A DNA stretch of 29,001 nucleotides, taken from Silene noctiflora (taxonomy: Eukaryota; Streptophyta; Magnoliopsida; Caryophyllales; Caryophyllaceae). The position numbers and the translations under genes are program-made. Each line of letters starts with the position of its first letter. The stretch's first letter is position 1. The stretch spans positions 2,969 through 31,969 of the forward strand of contig VHZZ01005328.1 of assembly GCA_009801015.1 (NCBI GenBank), in the 5' to 3' direction. A model generated the notes under the pieces. It worked only from the letters and a program-made list of their open reading frames with translations. It had not been told where the DNA came from and ran no database searches. Of the stretch, positions 22,001 through 29,001 are shown piece after piece.

Positions 22001-22191
22001 TTACTACGTCTGTGTGATTGGCTTACTATTTCACTCTGAGTTTTCCTATGTCCTGTCCAAACTGGGGACGTGTTCGCGCTACCTAAATACTCACTTGCCA
22101 CCCTGACTGCCTCCTCGGAAATCTGGTGTAGAACCCATAACGGTGAAGCTGGTCTTTCTCCATGCAAATCAACATCCTCCTTCAAGTCCAT
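10024..22191 (-). CDS. DENN-domain protein, putative Rab guanine-nucleotide exchange factor (18 coding exons, 810 aa)
   Basis: Coding exons on the - strand are 22191-21862, 20280-20080, 19484-19401, 18925-18866, 18370-18326, 18138-17939, 17730-17245, 16798-16708, 16615-16421, 16339-16250, 15781-15719, 14913-14839, 13415-13365, 12889-12812, 11726-11592, 10836-10729, 10648-10583 and 10098-10024. Together they give 2433 nt in one frame ending in TGA; an in-frame TAA five codons before the ATG supports the start. The uDENN-like part is at about 120-320 (LFEHFIVTGLHP; FKYPPGKRLPMRLKDLC; ITRVPFFELHYEMLN). A Ser/Asp/Pro-rich, probably disordered stretch spans about 320-500. The core cDENN follows at about 585-690 (LTGVLLEKQVIVVCPNL; SLIPMICPFEWQSLLLP; FLDAPVPYIVG). 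The dDENN is at about 690-810 (ELRPIHAAM; FIDVMNRYMESLC; LLKDSFIDSF). From family knowledge, DENN modules activate Rab GTPases in membrane traffic; the Rab partner cannot be told from sequence. Only the introns flanking exon 7 are phase 2; the others are phase 0. It resembles Arabidopsis At2g20320/At5g35560-type proteins (recalled). Confidence 0.93.
10855..11200. other. Intronic repeat-like stretch (DENN intron 15)
   Basis: This part of the intron is less A/T-biased than its surroundings and gives short open frames on both strands. None of them matches a domain I know. It may be an old transposon remnant. No terminal repeats were found. Confidence 0.25.
12514..12542. repeat. Perfect 11-bp hairpin in DENN intron 14
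   Basis: TCGCTAAAGAT (12514-12524) is followed by a 7-base loop and its exact inverse ATCTTTAGCGA (12532-12542). It lies mid-intron, away from exons 14 and 15. It could be an internal palindrome of a decayed transposon. Confidence 0.75.
13315..13469. repeat. 36-bp direct repeats flanking DENN exon 13
   Basis: Copies at about 13315-13350 and 13434-13469 share the frame ACCCAAATTA, GGTATCCACAATGCA and ACAA with three mismatches over 36 bp, offset by 119 bp. The 51-nt exon 13 (13415-13365) lies between them. Confidence 0.8.
13624..13639. repeat. G16 homopolymer in DENN intron 12
   Basis: Sixteen consecutive G's on the + strand, that is C16 in the DENN transcript. It is located in the intron between exons 12 and 13. 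Runs of this length are prone to sequencing error and slippage. Confidence 0.9.
13920..14310. repeat. Degenerate ACCCGA-rich repeat in DENN intron 12
   Basis: The stretch repeatedly shows CCGACCCGA/AACCCGA/ATGACCC-type words (for example TGACCCGACCCGAATTTTG at about 14030). A similar but opposite GGGTCA/GGGTTC-rich stretch lies at about 15055-15160 in intron 11. This looks like remnants of one dispersed repeat in both orientations. No ends or coding remnants were found. Confidence 0.3.
16946..16957. repeat. G12 homopolymer in DENN intron 7
   Basis: Twelve G's on the + strand, that is C12 in the transcript, about 150 nt upstream of the exon 8 acceptor. It is close to, but probably outside, the usual branch-point and polypyrimidine region. 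Confidence 0.9.
20648..20804. mobile_element. Stowaway MITE in DENN intron 1
   Basis: The element starts CTCCCTCCTAGTTTACATG and ends CATGGAAACTAGGAGGGAG, giving long inverted repeats of about 26 bp with one mismatch over most of their length. It is 157 bp and bordered by TA on both sides, the Stowaway target duplication. It has no coding frame. The well-preserved ends suggest a fairly recent insertion. Confidence 0.9.
21300..21400. mobile_element. Possible short MITE in DENN intron 1
   Basis: GTGAGACCGACTTAAT on the left and TTGGTCTTAG...GGGTCTCATACAAG on the right form loosely inverted ends about 100 bp apart. The GAGACC/GGTCTC ends recur elsewhere in the window. A target duplication is not clear. 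Confidence 0.35.
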
Positions 22192-22637
22192 CTTCCTAAA
22201 ATCTTAGCTCACTCTTCATCTTTCAAGCACTAGTTCCTTCATTAATACCATTACCGAAACACTAACCAAATATTCCAAACCCGATATTGGATGACTTACC
22301 AATTTACAAAAACCAAATCTAATTAATATCAACAATTGTTTCTATGACTACGAGATATGGCAAACTTTCTAAAATTATACAAACCCACCAACCATAAAAT
22401 TCAATCAATACTTTTCCAATATCTCAATTAATTCTCCAATCAAAGAATACATACAGCTTGAATAAGAAGTGGAGCAAAGATGTTGTCTTTCTCAACTTAT
22501 ACAATCAATTACCTGTTTACAGAACATCGAAAACGACATTTAAATAAGTTGTCTCAGTCAAATGCAACGTAGCACAACAAACCCTACATAAAATATCAAT
22601 TAAACCATTCACAACCCATGTCATATTTTCAATCAGT

Positions 22638-22746
22638 CGGTCTTGCTTAGGACCGTCTTAAGATAAGACTATCCCTACCCTCCTTCTATTTTTGCCTTAT
22701 TTAAATCGGTTGTGAGTGTTGTCTTAACTTAGGACCGGTCTTAGCC
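22638..22746. mobile_element. Small MITE in the presumed DENN leader intron
   Basis: The left arm GACCGTCTTAAGATAAGAC and the right arm GTCTTAACTTAGGACCGGTC are imperfect inverted copies. They bound about 110 bp with no coding content. A target duplication was not identified. Confidence 0.5.
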
Positions 22747-22971
22747 ACGAATTTGTGATTCTCAATACCTTTTATCATAAAGTTCATAACTTTAAGCTAC
22801 CCAAAACCAAAAAATTGCAAATTTTCAACATAAGTACAGATCAAAGAACCTAAAACAACCAAAAAAGCGAAAAGGGAAACTAACCCATCAAAATAATCAA
22901 CAGAAATAAACATTAGAAAGTAAAAAATTCATACCTTAACATCAAATTAGTATGATTATTGTTGTTGTTAT

Positions 22972-23010
22972 TAGTTATTATATGAGGATGATGGTGATGG
23001 TGATGGTGAT
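22972..23010. repeat. Imperfect (GGTGAT)n/(GAT)n microsatellite
   Basis: GATGATGGTGATGGTGATGG with further GAT units on the + strand. In the DENN transcript direction it reads as CATCACCATC units, inside the presumed 5' leader. Its length may be polymorphic. Confidence 0.85.
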
Positions 23011-23164
23011 GATGATTTCCACAGTTGTACAAAGAAACCCAGAAAAAAATGGAAAGATGGAAGAAAAAGAAAGGGAAAAAAAGTGACCAAAAATAGAAGG
23101 AATGTGAAAATGTAAAGGAAAGGTCAAGAGTTTCAACACAAGCAAGTGGCAAGAACACCTTCAA

Positions 23165-23940
23165 ATCATGGTAATAAATATTTTAATATTAATTCAATTT
23201 TAATTAATACAGATGTCTCCGTCCTAAGGTTAATACACATGAAATAACACGAAGGAAGAACTAAAAGGCTTGTCTTAAAAATACTCAAATGGGATACTAT
23301 TTTATTTTAACGGGTTTTAATGTTAAGACGGATACTCCGTCTTAATGGGATACTATTTTATTTTATTTTGTTGTTAAATAGATATTTAATAATAAATAAA
23401 ATCCAATTTTAATAATAAATAAATAATTTAAGAGTGGTCTCTCTTCCGATGAGCCATTTTAGTCTGAAATGATAAGCCGAGATTTTGTAACAATTTTTCA
23501 GCCAAATATGACTAGTATTGATAAACAAATTAGGGTAAACTCTTAAGTTTATAAGATTGGTTGTTATAAGTACCATTTTGGAATTTCTCTAAATTTAATA
23601 TATAAAAGTGGACCCACAAAGATCAAAGTGCATGGTCAGATTGGTCAGTTGGAAATGTGGTCAACGTGGAAAATGGATCAAAGCAATTAAAAGTAGGAGT
23701 ATCTACTTGTAAAAGTTGCCGTTTGAGAATATATATTTGTTGTTGAATGAATGATGGAAGTTAATTAATGGGTAGATGAAACTGTTGTGCTTACTATTTT
23801 TGGCTTTTGTGTATTTTCTGCTATTTATTTGTTAGATTAGATTTAGGTGAATGGTAAATTAACGCCACCTTGCGCCAAATCCAAATTCTTTACTATTGTT
23901 GGCTAATTTTTCAAGGGGGTGGTTTTAAGTATATACTAAT
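23165..23940. other. AT-rich intergenic sequence, no gene seen
   Basis: Upstream of the DENN gene there is no frame with recognisable domains. The part at about 23210-23370 looks repeat-derived (see the 22-bp repeats). The remainder is unassigned AT-rich DNA. Confidence 0.5.
23288..23365. repeat. 22-bp direct repeats around a short palindrome
   Basis: The words at 23288-23309 and 23344-23365 are identical (starting AATGGGATACTATTTT and ending ATTTTA). Between them AAGACGGATACTCCGTCTT forms an 8-bp inverted pair with a 3-base spacer. ACGG/CCGT ends of this type recur in this window's small repeats, so this is probably a transposon remnant. Confidence 0.7.
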
Positions 23941-23989
23941 TGAAGATTGAAGATTGAAGATTGAAGATTGAAGATTGAAGATTGAAGAT
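23941..23989. repeat. 7-bp minisatellite, 7 perfect copies
   Basis: TGAAGAT is repeated seven times without change from 23941 to 23989. It is non-coding, and the copy number is likely to vary. Confidence 0.95.
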
Positions 23990-24240
23990 TTCATAATGTA
24001 TTGGTTAAAGCGGTGGTATTTTGTCAAGTATGGGTTGCTAGTCTCAGTTTTGTTCCTCTTAAATTTTAATGTCTTGTGGTGGAGTCATAATTTACAGTTA
24101 GGATCTGGGGCAAAAAAATTTATCTAATTTCTTATTCGAACGACAAATTCACTAATAGAAAATACACCACATAAACCAAAAATAAATTTAATAATAGAGA
24201 CTTCAATATTATAACAATGAAATTCTAATATAAATATGTA

Positions 24241-24411
24241 CTCCCTCTGTTATCATCATTTGTTTATCTATTTTGTATTGAGGTGTCTCAATCAATTGTT
24301 TACCTTTTTTATTTTAGGATTCTTTGGTCTACTTGTCATCTAATTATTAACCCTTCCCCTTTCCTTAGTCTTTGTACCAAAACCAAAGATAAACAAAACG
24401 AAGGAAATAAT
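24241..24411. mobile_element. Degraded Stowaway MITE
   Basis: The left end CTCCCTCTGTTATCATC continues to TTTGTTTATC and follows a TA. About 170 bp later GATAAACAAAACGAAGGAAA gives a decayed inverse match to it. The ends differ at several positions, so it is an old copy. Confidence 0.55.
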
Positions 24412-24974
24412 GTATTCTACTGGTCATAACCTAATATACTCTTAGTTTCTTTATGTAATTTTTATAATAATAACAATAATAATACTCCTAAACTAATAAG
24501 GATAAAATAAATTGAACAAGTTGAAAAAGTAATAATCATGACACCTTTTATACAAGAATTTGTGGTATGCTCATAAATTAAGGTTAATATAAAACAATTT
24601 TACAGTAAAACATTGTAAATCGTCTATTAAAAACTTGGTATATACTCTAAACTCTTATCAAGGAAACATGGTGGATGGTGAAGTTATTTCAATGAGTTAT
24701 TTAAGTAAAATATCAGTTGGTTTTACGCCGATATTAATAAAACGCAGTTTTACGCAATCATTTGTGACATATAAAAGAGCGTGATCGTTTCTACTCATCG
24801 ATAGGAGGTCTTCAATTAAATGAAAAAATAAATTGGAAATCATTCTATATATAATTTTATTTAATTTCATTAATCATAGACTTTGTACGCCGTATGTAAA
24901 TAATATCCATGGCTCCATTTACGTGAAAAATCTATACAAGTACTATTAAAAAATACATACGCGCTTAGCTGGTA
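24412..24974. other. AT-rich intergenic sequence, nothing recognised
   Basis: No frame with recognisable domains, no terminal repeats and no RNA gene were found in this stretch. Confidence 0.5.
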
Positions 24975-25064
24975 CTCTCTTTATCCCAATTATTTATTTA
25001 CCCTTTTTATTATTTGTAAAAAATATTTTAATCAAAAGTAAACAAGTGAATGAGACGGGAATAC
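24975..25064. mobile_element. Short degraded Stowaway MITE
   Basis: It begins CTCTCTTTATCCC with ATTTATTTACC just inside, and ends GTAAACAAGTGAATGAGACG followed by GGAATAC. It is flanked by TA at 24973-24974 and 25065-25066. The ends are imperfect inverted repeats of the Stowaway pattern. At 90 bp it is short, probably internally deleted. Confidence 0.6.
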
Positions 25065-25066
25065 TA

Positions 25067-25560
25067 GCTCTACCCAATTAGGCAAATATATAAGGGAACA
25101 ATACATAGTCCGTACAAGGAACTTTGACAAAATAGTTGATGGGAAAAATATTATGAAAGCATATGAGCATTGACAAATGACAGAAGTTTGAATAAACATG
25201 ATAACAAGTACGTCCAAAATAGCAACCGACGATATTTGAACACACGACACATCAAAGAAGTTAGCTCCCATAAAAACATGATAGATACATAGATAATAGC
25301 CAACAAGTTTATAAGAATAATGGCCGACGTTTCTTAAATACTTGAATCAATGTTTAATTACAGTTTTTGCAAGCAAAATATTATTGTGATTTGTCAATGT
25401 AATAAGTTTGCGATGATCGGTAAGATTATCTTGCTAAGAGAATCTAAGGTGAGACGACCATAATTTTAAAAGATCGGAAATAATATAAAATATTGTTAAG
25501 GTGAAAGAGTTCACTCATGATGTATGTCACATGTGAGATTTCATGTTGCAAAGCGTCTTC
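25067..25560. other. Intergenic sequence, nothing recognised
   Basis: A 79-codon frame on the - strand overlaps the Stowaway end and shows no domain. The rest is AT-rich with no repeat structure that I can define. Confidence 0.4.
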
Positions 25561-25576
25561 CTTGTGACGGGTCGGT

Positions 25577-25724
25577 ATTTGTGACGGGTAATGTCACTCA
25601 CAAAACGAATAAAGCAAAAGGTGGGGGCACCCCTCCACTTGCTTTCCTCTCTCCTCTCATGGGTCTTTTGTCTCACAATTTGGTACCCGTCTTCTCAAAG
25701 TGACGGATACGTTCCGTCACAAAT
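25577..25724. mobile_element. MULE-like MITE with TGTGACGG ends
   Basis: It begins ATTTGTGACGG and ends CCGTCACAAAT, giving perfect 11-bp inverted ends and a length of 148 bp. A second TTGTGACGGG copy lies just outside at 25562. The core is GC-richer (GTGGGGGCACCCC). I could not define a target duplication, so the superfamily is a guess based on the GTGACGG ends. Confidence 0.55.
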
Positions 25725-25783
25725 GAGAATTGCCCGAAAAATAGGAGAGATGTTTAATAAGGAGTATTATATAAACTTATAAA

Positions 25784-26182
25784 CAGGCCTGATCCTGGGC
25801 TTTTTGGGACCCTAGGCAAAATCAAGAATTGAGGACCCTTTAAAAAAAATATAATGTATGATAAAAAAAATTAAAACATACGATAATATTTCTATTAAAA
25901 TTCCGTCGTAATCATAGAAAACGGTTTCTATGAGCATTTTGAGATGCAAAATCATTGATGATTACATCAACGTCAATGTCTTTCAAAAGCTCCTTCTCGA
26001 TCGACAAAATCGCAAGACCATTCAACCGTTCTTGTGACATTGATTACCTCAAGTAGGTTTTGATCAATTTCAACTTTGAAAAATTTCTTCCGCGGAAGCC
26101 ACTGTCACGGAAACTGTTAACAAAATTCTATAAGCGATTGAAGCATTAGGATAACAATCAAACTCAAGAATTTCAGTGGTTG
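25784..26182 (-). pseudogene. hAT transposon 3' end with C-terminal transposase remnant
   Basis: Read on the - strand, frames between 26182 and 25912 give FDCYPNASIAYRILLTVSV, VASAEE, KLKLIKTYLR, MSQERLNGLAILSIE and finally ASQNAHRNRFL before TGA. This is the C-terminal dimerisation region of hAT transposases (the plant ZMYM/TTF-type group). One base is missing in the T-run after VASAEE, and an in-frame stop lies between TYLR and SMSQ, so the copy is dead. The outer end CAGGCCTGATCCTGGG at 25784 fits a hAT terminal repeat. The 5' part of the transposase is absent because the element stops at the LTR boundary at 26182/26183. Confidence 0.85.
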
Positions 26183-28748
26183 TGTAATACCCCGTATTTT
26201 AAGGATGATCAATGCAAGTCAAATTACGTATTTATAAACGTATTTCAAAATGAATTGTTTTACGAAGCTGTTTTATATGAATTATTATTGTTTCGGGAAT
26301 CACATTTTAATAGTGGTTCATATTTTATAATTATTTCATAAAATGATATAATGTTATATTTCTTTAATTATAATAAGATATTTATAATTAATTATACTTT
26401 ATATTTTATATTTATTTCCTATTTTATATTTATTTCTTATTTTATATTTAAATCCTTATTTAATAATTATAAATTATATTTCTTTCCTAAATTACATATG
26501 GGCCGAGAATTTTACAACTTTATTAGTATTTGTGATTTATTAATTTTACAAATTAAAAATATTGATAATTATAATAAATAATATTTTCCTAAACGATTTA
26601 AGGAAGTTCTATCTCTCCCCAAACTCCCTATTTTATTCTACTATATATACCCCATAATATGACCTATGGTATTCATAAATCAAGGAAGAGTTTCAAAGCT
26701 AATTTTCAGATTTTAAAGGCCTAATTGCCTCATACATATAAGTTTATGAAACGTCTTAAAATTGTTATTAATTCGTTTATTACCTTGCGCGTACATCGTC
26801 TTATGCTAATTATTTCTAAGACTATGCTTGACCTTGGACCGTAGTAATTGACCTAGGACAGACTATGAACTACCGTGACCAAACTTGACCATCGCAGGGC
26901 TGCCGTTGACCGTCGTATAGGTGGTTATTCGGATGTTTAGTGGATGTGTCGGGTTGATGCCTTGTAGACAGAAGGTGGGTTTGGACCCCTTTTCGTGACC
27001 GTCTTGACCTTGGTTTGGGATGGTTGGTCTTGGGAGTTGAAGTTGAGTCTAGTGGTGACGTCCTTGGTGGCCACTGGTGGCGGTGGTGGCCGGAGTAGGA
27101 GAATTGGGTTAATTGCGGGTTTTCGGGTCATAGTTTAAGACGGGTTGTTTATAGTGTATATGGGTTGTCGTGGCAAGGGGAAGGTGAGGCTGGGTTCTGG
27201 GGGTTAGACGGTTCTAATGGTGGTGTTGTGGTGGTTAGTGGTGGTGTTAGGTGGTTGTGCGTGAAAACAGGGGAAAGCAAGGGAGCAGGGGGTGCGTTTG
27301 TGTGGTTGTTGGAAGAGGGAGATGGTGGCCGGTACAGTGGCGTCGAGAGGGAGTTAGTACTGCCCCTGGAACCACCGTGCGTCAGTGGTGGCAACGATGG
27401 TGGCCAGAGGTGGTGTGGGGGTTGAGATTGGGTGGTTTGGCGTTTGTGTTGCGGGTCGTGAGGGAAGATGAGTAATTGGGTGATGTAGTGTAGGCGTGTG
27501 TGTATGGGTGGTTTGGGGGAAGACGATGATGGGACTGGTGGTGGGTCGTGCATTGGTGGTTGCCGGGATGGTTGGAGTATGGTGTGTGATCGTTATGGGT
27601 TAGGATAGTGTTTGTTTTGCGTTTGTTTTATAACAAGTTTAATTCGTAAAGTTTTACGTAAACGTTATATATATATAATGGATATGATTCGTATAATTAT
27701 TTGGTAAGTCGGAGTTTGTAAATCATAACTAATTCGTAATTAATTAGTTAGGTTGATTTGTTTATGAGACGAGTATGATTGCTAATACATGTGACGATAA
27801 TTAATGAGTTTATAACTATATAATGTGTGACGGGATTATCCGTAAATAATTATTTATTGAATTAGTTTGTGACGGTAATTAGCATATTCGATAATAATAA
27901 TATATGTTTATATATAATAGGGTGAGACGAGTTATTTACTAAAGTTTAATTGTTAATCGTTTATAATGATAATTGTAATGGAACGTAATTAATCACGTCA
28001 TAGCTTGTTTATATTTTATTTAACTAATTCGTAGTTGCGTGAGTAGTTAGTAATTGTTATTTATTATTTGCTTAAAGGTGACGGGTGTTGTTGACGGATA
28101 TCTTTCATTTGTTTGCTCGGATTGCTATTTGGAGTATTTTGTTAAAAGGTAGGGATTTCCTACTCAACTCGGTTGTTATTGTTGTCGATTGATGTGGATG
28201 AATGATAATATTGTGAATGATTATTGGAGATCCTCAATGTTGTATTGGGATGATGGATACCCTGGGCCAAGGGATTGGCGGGATGAACATGTGTTTCAGG
28301 AAGTGAGCTCGGTAGTGTTGGCATTTGCATATCATATCGTGAATGTTTATAATATGCTTGTTATTATCTGTTGATAGTTATTCTACTCAACCTCGTGGTT
28401 GACCGTGTATTCGTGAACACCTGTGATGAACCAATTATTGGGGAGCAGTTTGGATTGACAAGTATTTGAGTTAGAGGACTTGGGAGCTTATGGGATGCAA
28501 GGCATGAGATGTTGGACCATAGTTGCTGTTTAGATCAGTTAGTCGACTGGAACTTTATTTTCATGTATTCTATTTATTTCCGCTTCGTAGTAATTGTAAT
28601 ATTAAAAGTTTAAATTTAATCAGTTTTATATAAAGTACTTTTGTTTGTTTTACTTTGTTATTCACTACCTCGGTCATTCCGAGATGGTAACAGTCTTATT
28701 TATCTAGGAAGGCCTAGTTAAGGTTCTTGGATAAATGGAGGTGTTACA
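26183..28748 (+). mobile_element. Long LTR, Ty3/gypsy-like, apparently solo
   Basis: It begins TGTAATACCCCGTATTTTAA and ends GGAGGTGTTACA. The TGTAATACC...GGTGTTACA termini are near-perfect inverted ends, typical of plant Ty3/gypsy LTRs. Length is 2566 bp. A TATA box (CTATATATACCCC, about 26640) in the + direction supports this orientation. No tRNA primer-binding site follows the right end, and no polypurine tract lies against either end, so I read it as a solo LTR or broken element. The flanking 5-mers (GGTTG on the left, ACATA on the right) do not match. A Tekay-type chromovirus origin is possible from the length and ends but is not shown. Confidence 0.8.
27050..27560 (+). repeat. GGTGG-rich segment inside the LTR
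   Basis: The + strand is packed with GGTGG words (for example GGTGGCGGTGGTGGCCGG at about 27076). It could form two-tetrad G-quadruplexes. On the - strand it gives a Pro/Thr/Ser-only frame that I do not accept as a gene. Confidence 0.7.
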
Positions 28749-29001
28749 ACATATCTCAAAAGGGACCTCCCGTTGGACCATAGCATGAACCGTCTGCCAG
28801 TTTCCCAAAGACTGGGAAGTCTTTAACTCGGAAATTTGAGCGATCAAAGCCTCTAACTGAGCTGCAACAACTCCATCTGACCCACTACCTCTCGTGCTCC
28901 CTTTGGGATTACCATACTCAGCTGTATGTGTAGCGATTTCCTCAATCAGCTTCCAAGCAGTATCGTGATTCGTGTTGTTCTAAAATCTCCCATTCGCAGA
29001 A
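28749..29001 (-). pseudogene. Ty3/gypsy gag fragment, antisense to the LTR
   Basis: On the - strand from 29001 the frame reads SANGRF, stop, then NHDTAWKLIEEIATHTAEYG, NPKGSTRG and later VVAAQLEALIAQISELKT. It breaks off at the LTR edge (28749). The ANGRF..N....AW.LIEEIA pattern is that of gag proteins of plant Ty3/gypsy elements (Athila/Tat-like groups). One internal stop follows ANGRF. The fragment starts beyond the window edge. It is not in the orientation expected of the internal region of the adjacent LTR. Confidence 0.7.

Larger units (their letters stand above)
22192..23100 (-). promoter_or_regulatory. Probable 5' leader with leader intron of the DENN gene
   Basis: On the - strand a C/T-rich stretch (about 23130-23030) leads into a CATCATCACC microsatellite. 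A good splice donor, TTAAG followed by GTATGA, lies at about 22936/22935. No long frame crosses it. A leader exon spliced close to the ATG at 22191 is therefore plausible; candidate acceptors are TTTAG just before the ATG and TTGGTTAG at about 22253. This structure is inferred from signals alone, and the transcription start is unknown. Confidence 0.4.

Noticed and set aside
27149-27553. 134-codon open frame on the - strand (Pro/Thr/Ser-rich)
   Set aside because: It lies antisense within an LTR and consists almost entirely of residues forced by the CCACC composition. No domain or start context supports it.
1-29001. CRISPR arrays, tRNA or rRNA genes, operon-like clusters
   Set aside because: No regularly spaced repeats with unique spacers, no clear tRNA cloverleaf and no rRNA sequence were recognised. 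The short tandem repeats are micro- or minisatellites.

Overview
The window looks like nuclear DNA of a flowering plant. It is AT-rich and holds two complete multi-exon genes with GT-AG introns. Between and inside them lie plant-type transposons: Stowaway and Tourist-like MITEs, a LINE 3' end, a hAT remnant and Ty3/gypsy-type LTR DNA. The style of several small repeats (GAGACGG/TGTGACGG terminal motifs, an LTR starting TGTAATACCCCGTATT) reminds me of Caryophyllales, but that placement is an inference from memory and is not proven here.

Layout. Positions 1-2660 are non-coding and repeat-derived: a 21-bp tandem repeat, an A-rich tract with a one-base assembly gap (N at 603), an (AT)n microsatellite, and a probable LTR fragment at 1596-2175. 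A Tourist-like MITE (about 2680-2988) ends about 170 bp before gene 1. Gene 1 (3158-9233, + strand, 8 coding exons, 581 aa) is a WD40-repeat protein of the WDR70/GAD-1 family. Its fifth intron carries a dead LINE 3' end with a second MITE inserted in it. A 790-bp gap separates the two stop codons. Gene 2 (22191-10024, - strand, 18 coding exons, 810 aa) is a DENN-domain protein of the Rab-GEF type. All 18 exons join in one open frame, and the start is preceded by an in-frame stop. Its probable leader exon and leader intron run to about 23.1 kb. From 23.2 kb to the end I find no gene. That stretch holds degraded Stowaway elements, a 7-bp minisatellite, a MULE-like MITE, the C-terminal end of a hAT transposase, a long LTR (26183-28748) and an antisense gag fragment at the right edge.

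The two genes are convergent and show no sign of a shared pathway. WDR70-family proteins act in the nucleus, and DENN proteins act on Rab GTPases in membrane traffic. From memory, the Arabidopsis homologues (At2g20330, WD40; At2g20320, DENN) are also neighbours, so this pair may be an anciently conserved one.

I looked for an undescribed system and did not find convincing evidence of one. There is no CRISPR array, biosynthetic cluster, tRNA gene or rRNA gene that I can support. The observations most worth following are the conserved gene pair, the LTR with mismatched flanks, the nested intronic elements, the MITE beside the WDR70 promoter, and the likely assembly artefact at the N.
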